Assembly: GCF_029958905.1 (NCBI RefSeq)
Contig: NZ_CP124614.1
Span: forward strand, 1,302,001 to 1,366,000
DNA from: Vibrio sp. YMD68
GTDB lineage: Bacteria > Pseudomonadota > Gammaproteobacteria > Enterobacterales > Vibrionaceae
Length of the DNA stretch: 64,000 nt
Direction of reading: 5' to 3'
Below the pieces are notes generated by a model, which was given only the letters and a program-made list of their open reading frames with translations, did no database searches and was not told where the DNA came from. Below are positions 15,658 through 24,554 of the stretch, in pieces; the first letter of the stretch is position 1; each line of letters begins with the position of its first letter. Position numbers and translations under genes: made by a program.

Positions 15658-18199
15658 GGACAGTGGTTACGCGTTAGAGCTCATTGTTGGGGTTAAAGAC
15701 GCGTTTACTCAGCAGTCGAAAAAGATTGAAAAAGAATCGAATAAGCTGGAGCGAGAGTTTAAGCAGCTACAGAAAACCACTGCTGATGTTGATGCGTTTA
15801 AAAAGGCTGAGTCTGCCATTGAACAGTTAACCGAAGCGGAAAAGCAGTACACCAAAATATTAGGTCAAAAAAGAGGTGAATTGCCGAAGCTGAAGGCAGA
15901 GCTTGCCAAAGCGACACAACAGTCGCGCACACTGGCCAGTGAAGAATCGAAGCTTAGAGTTGTTATTAACAAACTCCGAACGGATATGGCTGGCCTGAGT
16001 GAGGCAGGAAACACCAATACAAAAGCATTCAAGAAAAAGGCAGGTGCAGTCGTTGAAGCCGAACGGAGATTGCAGGAATATCAGTCTAAGCTTCAGAAAG
16101 CGACCCAGAATGAGAACCGTATTCGCACCTCCATCTCAGCAACAGAACGTGAACTTGGTGATTTAGCCAAGGCTCACCAGAAGAACACGACTGAGATTAA
16201 AGAGCATGAGCGCTTAGTTTCTCGTTTGGGCATGTCATTGAAAGATGCAGGCTTAGATGTCAAAGATATTATCCAGGAAGAGAAGCGCCTTCAAGATCAA
16301 CTAAACAAAACCAATAGAGAAATCTCAGAGCAAGGACGTGGGTTTAGTAAGTTGCAGAACTTTGAAAAGCTTGGAGCGATTGCAGGAGGTGCGATGGCAT
16401 CTGCCGGACTTGCTTGGGCAGGTAACGATAAAGCCAAGAATGAACGTCTATTAGCGGCCAGAGCCAATTATTCACTTGAAGAAGTGCAGTCTTCACAACA
16501 GCGTCAATTTAGGAACGATCTAATCCGTTTATATGGGGCTGACACAGATACTATCTTCGCTACTCAAGCAATGGCCAAGCAACAGAACCTGACTGAAGAT
16601 GAAACTCAAAAGCTAACAAAAGCCGCTATTCAACTACAGCAAATATTCCCGGATTACTCTTCTCAGGAATCCGTTCGTGCATTAGGGAATATATCTAAAG
16701 CCTTTGATGTGACAATTGAAGAAGCCAGTAATAAAATCTACGCTATCAGTAAGCTTGTTGGTGATGCCAATGGTGACGTTCTCGATACCTTCGCGGAGTA
16801 TTCACCATTATTGGGTGACAGTATTTCGTTTGAGCAGTTTTCGGCTTCAATCGTAAAGGCTCGCCAAGCTGGCGTATGGAACACCGACAAAGTTGGTGAT
16901 TCATTCAAAGAAGCTTATACCGCCCGTTTTACCGATGAAGGCGAATTTGCCAAGCTCGTAGGTGAAGGTGACAAAGCTGGGGTCATTGACTCCATTCAAA
17001 ATACCGAGTTGAGAGACCAACTAAAAGCGGCGGCCTATCGTATTCGTGCTGATGTGTCCAACAACGTAGCTCCAACCAATAGCTTCGCAGCTATGATGGC
17101 TTTACTTGAAAAAGCAAAGACAACAGATGCTGGAGCGATTAAACCCATTTTAGAGGGAATGGGTGGAACCATCTTATCTGAAGACCTTGGGCCTAAAGTT
17201 CTAAAAGGAATCACTGAAGCATTACAAGATCCGGAGAGCGTCTTTAAAGGCGTTCAGACTTTAGAACAAGCAAGCTTGAGCATTAATACTGGCGTGGACA
17301 AATCAATAAATGCATTCAACTCAGTAACCGATACTCTCTCTAACCGTATGGGAGATATCGTTGGTGATTTATTCGGTTTTGGTGATGCGCTATCGAGCGT
17401 TACCGGAACTATGAATAGTGGGATGAACAACAATGCTGGATTAGGTTATGCAGGTCTGGTTGGCTCTATTGGCTTAACGGCTTTTGCTGGTTTACTTGCT
17501 ACGCGTTTAGGTAAAGGCGCTTTCAATAAAGTGCTCGGAACCGCAATGGGATCTCAAGGTAGTTTCAAACCTGCCAGTATGTTCAGCGGCTTGTTTACCA
17601 AATCCGCTGCTGAACCTGTGGCAAACGTTGCTAAAGGTCCTAGCTTTTGGTCTACGGCAGGCCAAAAGGCATTAGGTGGTGGTAAAGGTGTTCTCAAAAA
17701 GCTTCCTGTTATTGGTACAGCGCTCAACGCTGCATCCATCGGAATGAGTGCAATGGATGGTGATACCGAAGACGTTTGGCGTAGTATCGGCTCTACCGTA
17801 GGCGGTGGACTTGGTGGATTGGCTGGAGCCTTGTTTGGTGGTGTGGGCGCACTCCCAGGGACAATAGGTGGCTCAATTGCAGGTGATAAAATTGCAGGCT
17901 GGCTGTATGACGTTTTCAATGGTGGAGACGATAAAGTTAACCAGCAAGCCGTTGCCCAGGTTGAACAAACTGTACAGTCAGCAAGCGCACAATCAAGAGC
18001 CATCATCACTCAACCACCAGCGACCGTGGAGGTCAGTTTTGCTCCCGTCATTCAGATTGAAGCCGCCAGTACCGAATCGGATGTGATGGCTCAAACTTTA
18101 GTGGCAGCCCTGCGTGATATGACGCCTCAGCTCAAACAGACATTGCATGATGTGATGGATGAACTTTGGAAAGATATGGATCATGTTGACCTCAACTAA
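15644..18199 (+). CDS. Tail tape measure protein
   Basis: Encodes 851 residues, the longest structural gene. The N-terminal 230 residues are almost pure coiled coil rich in Lys, Glu and Gln. A PhageMin-type core with FATQAMAKQQNLTEDETQKL and SIVKARQAGVWNTDKVGD follows. Residues about 590-780 are Gly/Ala-rich hydrophobic segments (YAGLVGSIGLTAFAGLLATRLG, GGLGGLAGALFGGVGALPG) that could cross the host membrane during DNA ejection. Tape measure proteins set tail length. It follows the tail chaperone, as in other myophages. Confidence 0.88.
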   Translation: MTINKDSGYALELIVGVKDAFTQQSKKIEKESNKLEREFKQLQKTTADVDAFKKAESAIEQLTEAEKQYTKILGQKRGELPKLKAELAKATQQSRTLASEESKLRVVINKLRTDMAGLSEAGNTNTKAFKKKAGAVVEAERRLQEYQSKLQKATQNENRIRTSISATERELGDLAKAHQKNTTEIKEHERLVSRLGMSLKDAGLDVKDIIQEEKRLQDQLNKTNREISEQGRGFSKLQNFEKLGAIAGGAMASAGLAWAGNDKAKNERLLAARANYSLEEVQSSQQRQFRNDLIRLYGADTDTIFATQAMAKQQNLTEDETQKLTKAAIQLQQIFPDYSSQESVRALGNISKAFDVTIEEASNKIYAISKLVGDANGDVLDTFAEYSPLLGDSISFEQFSASIVKARQAGVWNTDKVGDSFKEAYTARFTDEGEFAKLVGEGDKAGVIDSIQNTELRDQLKAAAYRIRADVSNNVAPTNSFAAMMALLEKAKTTDAGAIKPILEGMGGTILSEDLGPKVLKGITEALQDPESVFKGVQTLEQASLSINTGVDKSINAFNSVTDTLSNRMGDIVGDLFGFGDALSSVTGTMNSGMNNNAGLGYAGLVGSIGLTAFAGLLATRLGKGAFNKVLGTAMGSQGSFKPASMFSGLFTKSAAEPVANVAKGPSFWSTAGQKALGGGKGVLKKLPVIGTALNAASIGMSAMDGDTEDVWRSIGSTVGGGLGGLAGALFGGVGALPGTIGGSIAGDKIAGWLYDVFNGGDDKVNQQAVAQVEQTVQSASAQSRAIITQPPATVEVSFAPVIQIEAASTESDVMAQTLVAALRDMTPQLKQTLHDVMDELWKDMDHVDLN

Positions 18200-18208
18200 A
18201 AATAAATA

Positions 18209-18228
18209 TACTGTATTTTTATACAGTA
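18209..18228. promoter_or_regulatory. LexA (SOS) box upstream of the DinI-like gene
   Basis: TACTGTATTTTTATACAGTA matches the CTGT-N8-ACAG LexA consensus with the outer TA pairs intact and an AT-only centre. It lies 22 bp before the DinI-like start codon, so LexA would cover the promoter. Confidence 0.88.
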
Positions 18229-18249
18229 TATTTGAGAGGAGAGTTTATT

Positions 18250-18483
18250 ATGCGCGTTGATATGATCGTCAAAGCTTCTGGTTTACCCAAAGGGACATTC
18301 TCTTTGATTGAGCCTGAAATTCAAAAGCGTTTGTCGGTACTCGATCCCGATGTTTGTGTCCGTATTCGCAAGGGTGAAAACAATCATCTGGATATCATGG
18401 AAAGGGATAAAACCAAAAAAGAAAAAGCCCATGCGCTTTTGGAAGAGATGTTCAATGAAGCGGACGAGTGGCTGTACAACTAA
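18250..18483 (+). CDS. DinI-like family protein
   Basis: Encodes 77 residues (MRVDMIVKASGLPKGTFSLI to FNEADEWLYN) with the size and pattern of DinI. It has an N-terminal beta strand, the LPKG turn, a helix, CVRIRKGENNHLDI strands and a C-terminal acidic helix ending in ADEWLY, like DinI's ADDWF. DinI modulates RecA filaments and hence SOS. The start at 18250 follows GAGAGGAGAG; an in-frame codon at 18232 lies inside that site. A phage copy under LexA control could tune SOS induction of the prophage. Confidence 0.8.
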   Translation: MRVDMIVKASGLPKGTFSLIEPEIQKRLSVLDPDVCVRIRKGENNHLDIMERDKTKKEKAHALLEEMFNEADEWLYN

Positions 18484-18490
18484 ATATAAC

Positions 18491-18518
18491 AAAGGCGCAA
18501 TTAAGCGCCTTTTCTTTT
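18491..18518 (+). terminator. Terminator between the DinI-like and methyltransferase genes
   Basis: AAAGGCGC-AATTAA-GCGCCTTT followed by TCTTTTT. The stem is symmetrical and could also serve the converging minus-strand methyltransferase gene. Confidence 0.75.
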
Positions 18519-18529
18519 TAAGTTGCAGA

Positions 18530-19585
18530 CTAATATTGAATATTTCTCATCGACTCCAGCGTTTGTTCAAACGTTTCCTCTTCCATTTCAATGCCGATAA
18601 AACGTCGATTCAAACTCAAACACGCCTTACCTGTAGAGCCACTGCCCATAAACGCATCGAGCACCACATCATGTTCACGGCTGCTGGCGGTGATGATATG
18701 TTGCAGTAAGTCTTGTGGTTTTTCGCAAGGATGCTTACCAGGATAATATTGCACCGGTGCAAACTGCCAGACATCGGTATAAGGCACCTCACTGGTGACG
18801 GAGAACGGTCGACGTAAATGTTCGTATTGCGCTTTTAGATCATCGTATTCCAATACCAAGTTTTGGTAGTTATTTTTTAAAGCGTCATACTCCTCCACTA
18901 GGTCGCCATGCGTCTTCGTTAACTCTCCTTTTTTGCTTGCGAAAAGCTGTTGAAGCTTTTGGTATTGCGCTTTGTTGGGGAGTTTCCATTGGCTTTCACT
19001 AAACCAATGAGAGCACATTTGTGTCCCCGTTGCCGCATTGATTTCTTTTGCTGTCACACCAAGCTGTTTACGAGCATTGATGAAGTAATCCATCAAAGGT
19101 CTGAATACGTGTTTCTTGAGCTCATTGCATTGAGAAGCGTAACCAGAGCAACCTTTGGCATAGCCTTCAGCATTATAGTGGCCAGCAAATAAAATACGCT
19201 CGGTGGACGGAAAGAACATCCGCAAGTCCGGCTTGTGCATTCTTCGCCATGGGCCTGACGGTTTAGCCCAAATGATGTGGTTAAACACTTCAAAGCGGCT
19301 TCTGATGAGAATTTCAGTGTCACTGGCCAGCTTTGAACCACAGAACAGATAAAGACCGCCTGAGGGTTTAAGGATTCGCCAGAACTCGAGAAGCACTTCA
19401 TCGAGCCAGGCCAGAAATGAAGCGACATCTGGCCACTGATTGTCCCAGGCATTACGTTTGACTTGGAAGTATGGTGGGTCGGTTAAAATCAGATCAACGG
19501 AGTTGTCTTCAAGCGTTTTAAGGTAGGTTAAACAATCGGCATGGATGAGGGTGGCACGGTCATCGTGCAATGTGTGTTGGTGCAT
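18530..19585 (-). CDS. Orphan DNA methyltransferase (beta-class, N6-adenine or N4-cytosine)
   Basis: Encodes 351 residues. Catalytic motif IV DPPY is at 36-39 and the SAM-binding FMGSG motif is at 312-316 (VVLDAFMGSGSTGKAC). The catalytic motif therefore precedes the SAM motif, as in beta-class amino-methyltransferases. The middle (about 140-270) is a variable target-recognition part with a coiled-coil stretch GDLVEEYDALKNNYQNLVLEYDDL. No restriction enzyme gene is adjacent. Mu protects itself with Mom; an orphan methylase could play the same anti-restriction role here. A LexA box lies about 170 bp upstream. Confidence 0.85.
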   Translation of the reverse strand: MHQHTLHDDRATLIHADCLTYLKTLEDNSVDLILTDPPYFQVKRNAWDNQWPDVASFLAWLDEVLLEFWRILKPSGGLYLFCGSKLASDTEILIRSRFEVFNHIIWAKPSGPWRRMHKPDLRMFFPSTERILFAGHYNAEGYAKGCSGYASQCNELKKHVFRPLMDYFINARKQLGVTAKEINAATGTQMCSHWFSESQWKLPNKAQYQKLQQLFASKKGELTKTHGDLVEEYDALKNNYQNLVLEYDDLKAQYEHLRRPFSVTSEVPYTDVWQFAPVQYYPGKHPCEKPQDLLQHIITASSREHDVVLDAFMGSGSTGKACLSLNRRFIGIEMEEETFEQTLESMRNIQY

Positions 19586-19632
19586 TCTTATCTCCTGTTA
19601 GCAAGAGCCTTGAACACAAATAGCGATTGAAA

Positions 19633-19664
19633 GCCGCCAGCAATAACGAATTAAAGCTGGCGGC
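19633..19664. other. Hairpin in the methyltransferase leader
   Basis: A perfect 9-bp inverted repeat GCCGCCAGC / GCTGGCGGC with a 14-nt loop lies between the second LexA box and the methyltransferase start. It is followed by only three T residues in the minus-strand direction, so it may be a weak terminator or attenuator, or a terminator for the upstream small gene. Confidence 0.45.
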
Positions 19665-19756
19665 GTTTTGCTGCTTCCTCTCCAATTCCTTTATCAAAAA
19701 GATCTTGGGTCTCAGGTACTCAAGGCATCAAAACACCGATCAACCTTATCACGCGT

Positions 19757-19776
19757 AACTGTGTATTTATACAGTT
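19757..19776. promoter_or_regulatory. Second LexA (SOS) box, upstream of the methyltransferase gene
   Basis: AACTGTGTATTTATACAGTT fits CTGT-N8-ACAG and extends to a 7-bp perfect palindrome arm (TAACTGT / ACAGTTA). It overlaps the stop codon of the small gene at 19775 and precedes the methyltransferase gene by about 170 bp on its coding strand. Confidence 0.7.
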
Positions 19777-19966
19777 AATTGTTTCGAATCAATTGCGTTA
19801 AATCTGGATAGGGAAGCTGCGCGAGTTGCTCGATCACTAAGGCGACATGATGAGCCGAGTATTTTGGTAGGGCTAAAGCGATCGCTTCTGGGTCAACGTC
19901 GCCTTTACGGGAATGTTCGATGATGAGATTGACAAGGGGCTTGGCTTCGGGTTTTACATCTAACAT
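19775..19966 (-). CDS. Small phage protein of unknown function
   Basis: Encodes 63 residues from ATG at 19966 (MLDVKPEAKPLVNLIIEHSR to LPYPDLTQLIRNN). A TTG six codons upstream is also in frame. It is a helical, acidic protein at the end of the head-gene operon after the MuF gene. No motif is recognised. Confidence 0.5.
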   Translation of the reverse strand: MLDVKPEAKPLVNLIIEHSRKGDVDPEAIALALPKYSAHHVALVIEQLAQLPYPDLTQLIRNN

Positions 19967-20041
19967 GCTGAAATACCATGACAATTAACAGTGGTCACGA
20001 CACTATTATGGTGTGTAAAACATAGCCAGTGTTTTTTTCGA

Positions 20042-21382
20042 TTATGGCGTAATCGTACTCGAACTCTGCTTGTCCAGTGTCGATGTATTGATACTGGTAA
20101 GTTTGTAAATGGTCCGTTCATCATACGCACTCGCAAACGCCACCGCCCTGAGCGAATCGTCTAACTCAAGCACAAACTGCACGCTAGGTAAAAAGTCCCC
20201 ACTTTCCAACTCATCAAAAGCGAACAACACCTCATCAGGCGAGACCATCAACTTCTCTTGTATCATTTCCCGAAATGGCTCTAGCTCTGGCGCTTGCTTT
20301 ATCGCGTTATCGAGTGTAGTAGTCGATAAGCCTTGTTTCGCGACAACTTCGGCTTGCTCTTTCAAGACGCGTTTACTTTGTGCGTGAGAGTAGTTGAGAA
20401 TGCTTTGGGTCAGTCCATATTCTTGCGCCCGCTCCATCATCGATACTGGCAGCGTTTTCATTGATACTAATGGTGAGCTAGTAAACTGATGCTCTTTATC
20501 TGTTGTCGCATCCTTATCCAAGGCTGTGCCACTGACCTCAGCAGAAGCCTGCTGTATCGATGCGGGTAGTGCTTCATATTGCTTGCGTGATAGCACTGAA
20601 ACGGTCGCGCGGCATTTATGGTGATTGGGCGGGTAAAAACTTTCCCAAAATGGGTCGTCTTTAGGTTTAATAACGCCATCAAGCTTTCTGCACAGCTCTG
20701 TGGTGCCCGAATCGAGCACCGACGAATAGACCAAAAACTCGACTAAATCATTATGAGCAATTTGAGTCCAACGACCTGAATTGTATGCGGTCATCATATT
20801 ATTGCGATAATGCAACTCTAACCAATAAGGATTGACCTGAGAGAGTCCTTCTTGCTCAAGAAGTTGACGGAGGTTCCCTAACGTTTCAGAGCGTGATGCG
20901 CCGCTTTCTAATGCCTCTTCATAACGTTTTTTAACGCGATTGACCGCATCAATACTGGAGACATTTGCTACGGTAAAGGCACGCAGCTTCATTGCCGCTT
21001 CCATCTGCCGATACGCTTTGGTATCGGTCGGTATCATGGCTTTGAGTGAATCAATCGCTTCCTGAAAAGGCACCTCATCCACGGCAAGATAAATCGGCGC
21101 ATAAGTGAGTTCGAGAGGTTTCTCGCTGGCATCATTGATCGCATTATGGATATGCGCTTGGCCCAGCAGCCAACTCACCATCATCGAAGCGGCATAGATG
21201 TTGGTGTATTGCATTGTCACTTGGGTGATATCAATATCGTCTGGGTTTGAATGCGCTTTGAACGCCGCTTCCAGTTCGCTTGAAAGGCTTTTGACGGTTA
21301 ATGAAAGCGCCTCATCTTCGAGGCGCTGTAATTTGGTGAGGTTACTGGTCTCTTTCTTGTCGATACTCTTTAAAGCAGACAT
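20042..21382 (-). CDS. MuF-like minor head protein with C-terminal extension
   Basis: Encodes 446 residues. A head-morphogenesis MuF domain is seen around 150-275, with LLEQEGLSQVNPYWLELHYRNN, TAYNSGRWTQ and the metal-site-like FYPPNHHKCRATV. In Mu (gp30) this protein is a minor head component associated with the portal. Past residue about 290 there is an extra region of about 150 residues ending in a small beta-rich piece (FLPSVQFVLELDDSLRAVAF). MuF proteins of other phages sometimes carry effector domains there. It overlaps the portal gene by 13 bp. Confidence 0.8.
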   Translation of the reverse strand: MSALKSIDKKETSNLTKLQRLEDEALSLTVKSLSSELEAAFKAHSNPDDIDITQVTMQYTNIYAASMMVSWLLGQAHIHNAINDASEKPLELTYAPIYLAVDEVPFQEAIDSLKAMIPTDTKAYRQMEAAMKLRAFTVANVSSIDAVNRVKKRYEEALESGASRSETLGNLRQLLEQEGLSQVNPYWLELHYRNNMMTAYNSGRWTQIAHNDLVEFLVYSSVLDSGTTELCRKLDGVIKPKDDPFWESFYPPNHHKCRATVSVLSRKQYEALPASIQQASAEVSGTALDKDATTDKEHQFTSSPLVSMKTLPVSMMERAQEYGLTQSILNYSHAQSKRVLKEQAEVVAKQGLSTTTLDNAIKQAPELEPFREMIQEKLMVSPDEVLFAFDELESGDFLPSVQFVLELDDSLRAVAFASAYDERTIYKLTSINTSTLDKQSSSTITP

Positions 21383-22494
21383 AGATGCTTTCCTGGTACG
21401 TCTGAAAACTCCAGACTTGGACGTTGATTAAAACCTTGTACAGGGTCAACCCCTGAGCCATTCGCCAATGCCGATTCCAACATGGCTTTGTAGGCATCCT
21501 CATCCACTCGGATTTTGAGACTGCCTTCACGACCGTTGGCTAAGAATATCCATTTAAACAGCGTATCGTTAAGCGTCTTATGCACCATTCGAGCATCACG
21601 CTTGGAAACGCGCATGGCTGCGCGCTCGTGAACTTCACCCAAAGAGCGAGAACCGTACTTTTGGTTACCGCCTGTAAGGGTCTGCCCTGTGATGCGCTTG
21701 GAGATTTTATTGTCGATGTATTCAATGGTTCGAAGCAGTTCATCCACCTTACCGTTTGCATCAAGGGTGACGATTTCTTTTACACCAGAGAGTGCCACCG
21801 CATCTCCGTTCATCACAGGAGCCAACGAGTTGGCTATCGCTTGTACCTCATCCCCGCCATTGGCATTTTCAGCCAGAGCAATCGCGGTTGGGATCGCGTA
21901 CTTCTCGCCCAGTCGCTCGATGTTGGCCCAGCTTATCCACTTACTTTGCCAAATGGGCCACACTGACTCTAAGATGGTTTCGCCGTATGGACGCTCGGTG
22001 GTTGCATTGCGCAGCACCGGAATGACTTTCCCTGCCACAGGCGTTTTCGCTGTGTAGTCCACGGCGCTGTACACCAAGGTGCCATCTTTTAATAGGCGAA
22101 AGTCTTCAGGCCGTTTGGGCTCTGAGTGAGTGAGGTAAAGCTGTGAGCCGACTTTCTCCCAAATAAGCTCCACGGGCATAAAACCAAATTCCGTCGCACT
22201 TAACATCTGCTCCATTAACATTTCTAAATCAAAGTCTGCCATCACCTCGTTGTAAAATGCGATGTCATTGGCTGATCCTTCCATCACGTAGGGCACCGTC
22301 ATGGCCGTGGCATGACGCATTTCAATATCGGAGGCGACCTCTTCATCGAGCAGCATGGCGCGAATGGCCCCAAAATAGTAGTTGCTGCTTTGGTAGCGAG
22401 CGTTGCCGAGCTCTGCAGGTAATGGGTAGTGATTAACGATAACGTCGGTGGGAAGCCGAGCGATAAGGGACGATAATGTGAGATTCTTTATCAC
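21370..22494 (-). CDS. Portal protein, DUF935 (Mu gp29) family
   Basis: Encodes about 374 residues from GTG at 22494, preceded by CAGGAG. The frame is open up to 22551, but that longer start would overlap the neighbouring gene by 119 bp. Portal motifs include YYFGAIRAMLLDEEVASDIEMR, TEFGFMPVELIWEK, WISWANIERLGEKYAIPTAI and KISKRITGQTLTGGNQKYGSRSLGEVH. The portal forms the dodecameric DNA channel at one head vertex and docks the terminase. It lies just before the MuF gene, as in Mu. Confidence 0.83.
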   Translation of the reverse strand: MIKNLTLSSLIARLPTDVIVNHYPLPAELGNARYQSSNYYFGAIRAMLLDEEVASDIEMRHATAMTVPYVMEGSANDIAFYNEVMADFDLEMLMEQMLSATEFGFMPVELIWEKVGSQLYLTHSEPKRPEDFRLLKDGTLVYSAVDYTAKTPVAGKVIPVLRNATTERPYGETILESVWPIWQSKWISWANIERLGEKYAIPTAIALAENANGGDEVQAIANSLAPVMNGDAVALSGVKEIVTLDANGKVDELLRTIEYIDNKISKRITGQTLTGGNQKYGSRSLGEVHERAAMRVSKRDARMVHKTLNDTLFKWIFLANGREGSLKIRVDEDAYKAMLESALANGSGVDPVQGFNQRPSLEFSDVPGKHLCLL

Positions 22495-22864
22495 GGGCAA
22501 TCGCAGCTCCTGTGTATTGAGCACCGCTTTCAGTGCCATTATTAAGGCCAAGCAAGGCGTTGATTAATGCGAGCGCTTCGTCTTTGCGTTCATCAAAATC
22601 AAACTCGCTGATTTCACCTAACTCGTAAATCGCCCTTTGAGTCATGCCTTCAGCCAGCACTTCTTTGTCATCCTCGTTATAAAGGCGAGACAAGGCATTC
22701 TTTTGACCAAGATAGGCATAGCACCAACGCGCGGCGGATTGACAAGCGGTTTGAGCGTTGTTCTCATCGTTGTAAGTTAAGGAGTGGTAGATTTGTTCAT
22801 CCAGGGAGCTCGATACGCCCTGGATGGTGACCATCGCTCTTAACTCAGTAAGGGTAATAGCCAT
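22433..22864 (-). CDS. Putative head-tail connector protein (gp36/DUF1320-like)
   Basis: Encodes 143 residues. The start at ATG 22864 was chosen because AAGGA is six bases upstream; the ATG at 22870 abuts that site. It has an all-helical pattern, QTACQSAARWCYAYLGQKNAL and VLAEGMTQRAIYELGEISEF, like small connector or head-completion proteins. It sits between the capsid and portal genes. Family membership is a judgement from length, position and helix pattern. Confidence 0.5.
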   Translation of the reverse strand: MAITLTELRAMVTIQGVSSSLDEQIYHSLTYNDENNAQTACQSAARWCYAYLGQKNALSRLYNEDDKEVLAEGMTQRAIYELGEISEFDFDERKDEALALINALLGLNNGTESGAQYTGAAIARDKESHIIVPYRSASHRRYR

Positions 22865-22873
22865 TATCATTCC

Positions 22874-23875
22874 TTACTTCAGTGCGTCATCGGCCCAGCA
22901 GATGGCATCGACGACAACCGCAGGCAAAGGTTTTGACATGGTGTACACATCCGCTCCACTTGGGTCATCGACTTTCTTCACCTTCGAGAAGAAAGGTAAG
23001 GCCTGAAGACCTGCGTCCAAATCATCGAGCGCGGCATAATACGGTGTGTGCCCTGCATCAAGGTCAATCATCACCATTTTGTCATCATCAACGGTTTTTA
23101 CGCGGGTTTTCGTACCGCCTACCATGGTTTCGTATGAACCATTTTCAAGGTTGATGAGGTAGCCGCCGACATTGACTTGACCCTTGCTGACTTTCACATC
23201 GAGCACGTTGGATTTATTTTGCCCTGCTAAGGTGACAATGCGAGCAAACAACGTTTTACCACTCAATACTTCCAAGTTTGCGCCATAACCTTTCGCTTGA
23301 ATGGTTTCATCCATTTCTTGCAAGGCGGTGTACACGTGTTCGATGGTGGCGTCTGTGGCTTTCAGTGAGCTGTCAAAGTTGTAGCGAAGGGTTTCCCCAA
23401 AGTCCACTTCAAACAATTCCATTGCGCCGTCTGCGGTTTTCATTGGGTAGGCAATCTTGCCTGTCAGCGATTGAGCGCACAGCGCTTCAGTTGAGACTTC
23501 AATCTTGCGCATCACACCAAACTGAAGCATTTCAAAAAACTTTTGAATGTTCTTTAAACCTAATGCCTTGAGGTTGTTGAGCTCCGCTGCTGACACATGC
23601 GATACCGTCGAAAAACCCTGTGGCTCAATGGATTGAGTTTCTAAGTCATTACCACCAAGCTGATACGCTTTGGTGCCGCGACGTACCACCGGAATGTTAG
23701 AAAGGGTCTCTTTGAGCACATTCCAAGGGATGCGCACACTTGGGTAAAACACCGCATCCCCAAACACCTTCTTGCGAATACGCATAGGCACTGGCTTGCG
23801 CTTTTTGTAGTTGTTCAGCAGCTCTGCCCACTCTTGAGGGGCTAACAGACCGCGTAAAATATCAATAATATCCAT
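22874..23875 (-). CDS. Major capsid protein, lambda E-like family
   Basis: Encodes 333 residues with a HK97-type fold of the GpE family. It starts MDIIDILRGLLAPQEWAELL and continues with DAVFYPSVRIPWNVLKETLSNIPVVRRG, the recognisable E-loop and N-arm region. Later come MRKIEVSTEALCAQSLTGKI and the C-terminal IDLDAGHTPYYAALDDLDAG. Mu itself uses a different capsid family, so the head module here appears to be of mixed origin. It follows the protease/scaffold genes. Confidence 0.75.
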   Translation of the reverse strand: MDIIDILRGLLAPQEWAELLNNYKKRKPVPMRIRKKVFGDAVFYPSVRIPWNVLKETLSNIPVVRRGTKAYQLGGNDLETQSIEPQGFSTVSHVSAAELNNLKALGLKNIQKFFEMLQFGVMRKIEVSTEALCAQSLTGKIAYPMKTADGAMELFEVDFGETLRYNFDSSLKATDATIEHVYTALQEMDETIQAKGYGANLEVLSGKTLFARIVTLAGQNKSNVLDVKVSKGQVNVGGYLINLENGSYETMVGGTKTRVKTVDDDKMVMIDLDAGHTPYYAALDDLDAGLQALPFFSKVKKVDDPSGADVYTMSKPLPAVVVDAICWADDALK

Positions 23876-23930
23876 GCTTTGTTCTCTTTATAGCCGCTTA
23901 TCAAACAGCGGCATGCATTAATGGGTGGGG

Positions 23931-24554
23931 TTATTTGTCTAAGCCTGACTCAGAAGCGTTGTTGTCTGATTGCGCTTCATCATCGGGGGATGGCTCTGAG
24001 TCTTCTTTTGGCTCATCCGCAATCACCAAGTCAACGCTATCTTCGACGCGTGGGTATTCCCCTTTTTTCGTTAGGGCGACATGAATCGTCACTTCACCAT
24101 TACTAACAGGGGTGATAAGTCCTGATTTCTCATCGACGGTGGCCACGGCTTCATCACTCGAGGTGTACTTTACGATTTGCTCATAAGGGTTATTGAGAAC
24201 AAAATTCAAACCGCCGCTTAGTACATCAACGCCAAGCTCTGAGTACACAACCGGTGAATCATCCACTTTACGAAAACCGACAGGCTCAAGCTTTACGTTA
24301 TCGTCTGAATTATTTTCTACATCCGCTTTTGAGTTTGCTTCCACAATAGGTTGACCTAATTGATGATAAGCATCCCCTTCACGTTTTAAGAGGTGAAGCT
24401 TTGCGATGGCTTGCTCAATCAAATCGTTACGACGTGAATGGTGCAGCAGTGTGCGGGGGTGAGCGCCCATTTGAACAAAGGCATTCGACGCGTCACGCAG
24501 CGCTTTAGAAAAGACACCATCTTGTTTGGCTTTTTGTTGCTCTAGGGGACTCAT
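23931..24554 (-). CDS. Head-module protein with Ig-like (BIG2-type) domain
   Basis: Encodes 207 residues. Residues 1-60 are helical. Residues about 105-178 form a BIG2-type bacterial Ig fold (KYTSSDEAVATVDEKSGLIT then PVSNGEVTIHVAL). The C-terminus is a long acidic tail rich in Asp, Glu and Ser. The Ig segment, NNPYEQIVKYTSSDEAVATV, is clearly related to INPYEQTAVWSIDDEALALV in the tail sheath protein. It overlaps the next gene by 4 bp. It may be a surface-exposed head or connector component; the role is unknown. Confidence 0.6.
   Translation of the reverse strand: MSPLEQQKAKQDGVFSKALRDASNAFVQMGAHPRTLLHHSRRNDLIEQAIAKLHLLKREGDAYHQLGQPIVEANSKADVENNSDDNVKLEPVGFRKVDDSPVVYSELGVDVLSGGLNFVLNNPYEQIVKYTSSDEAVATVDEKSGLITPVSNGEVTIHVALTKKGEYPRVEDSVDLVIADEPKEDSEPSPDDEAQSDNNASESGLDK

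Noticed and set aside
17554..18009. Minus-strand 151-codon open frame opposite the tape measure gene
   Set aside because: Composition (runs of Pro/Ser) is that of an antisense shadow of Gly/Ala-rich coding sequence; no ribosome site.
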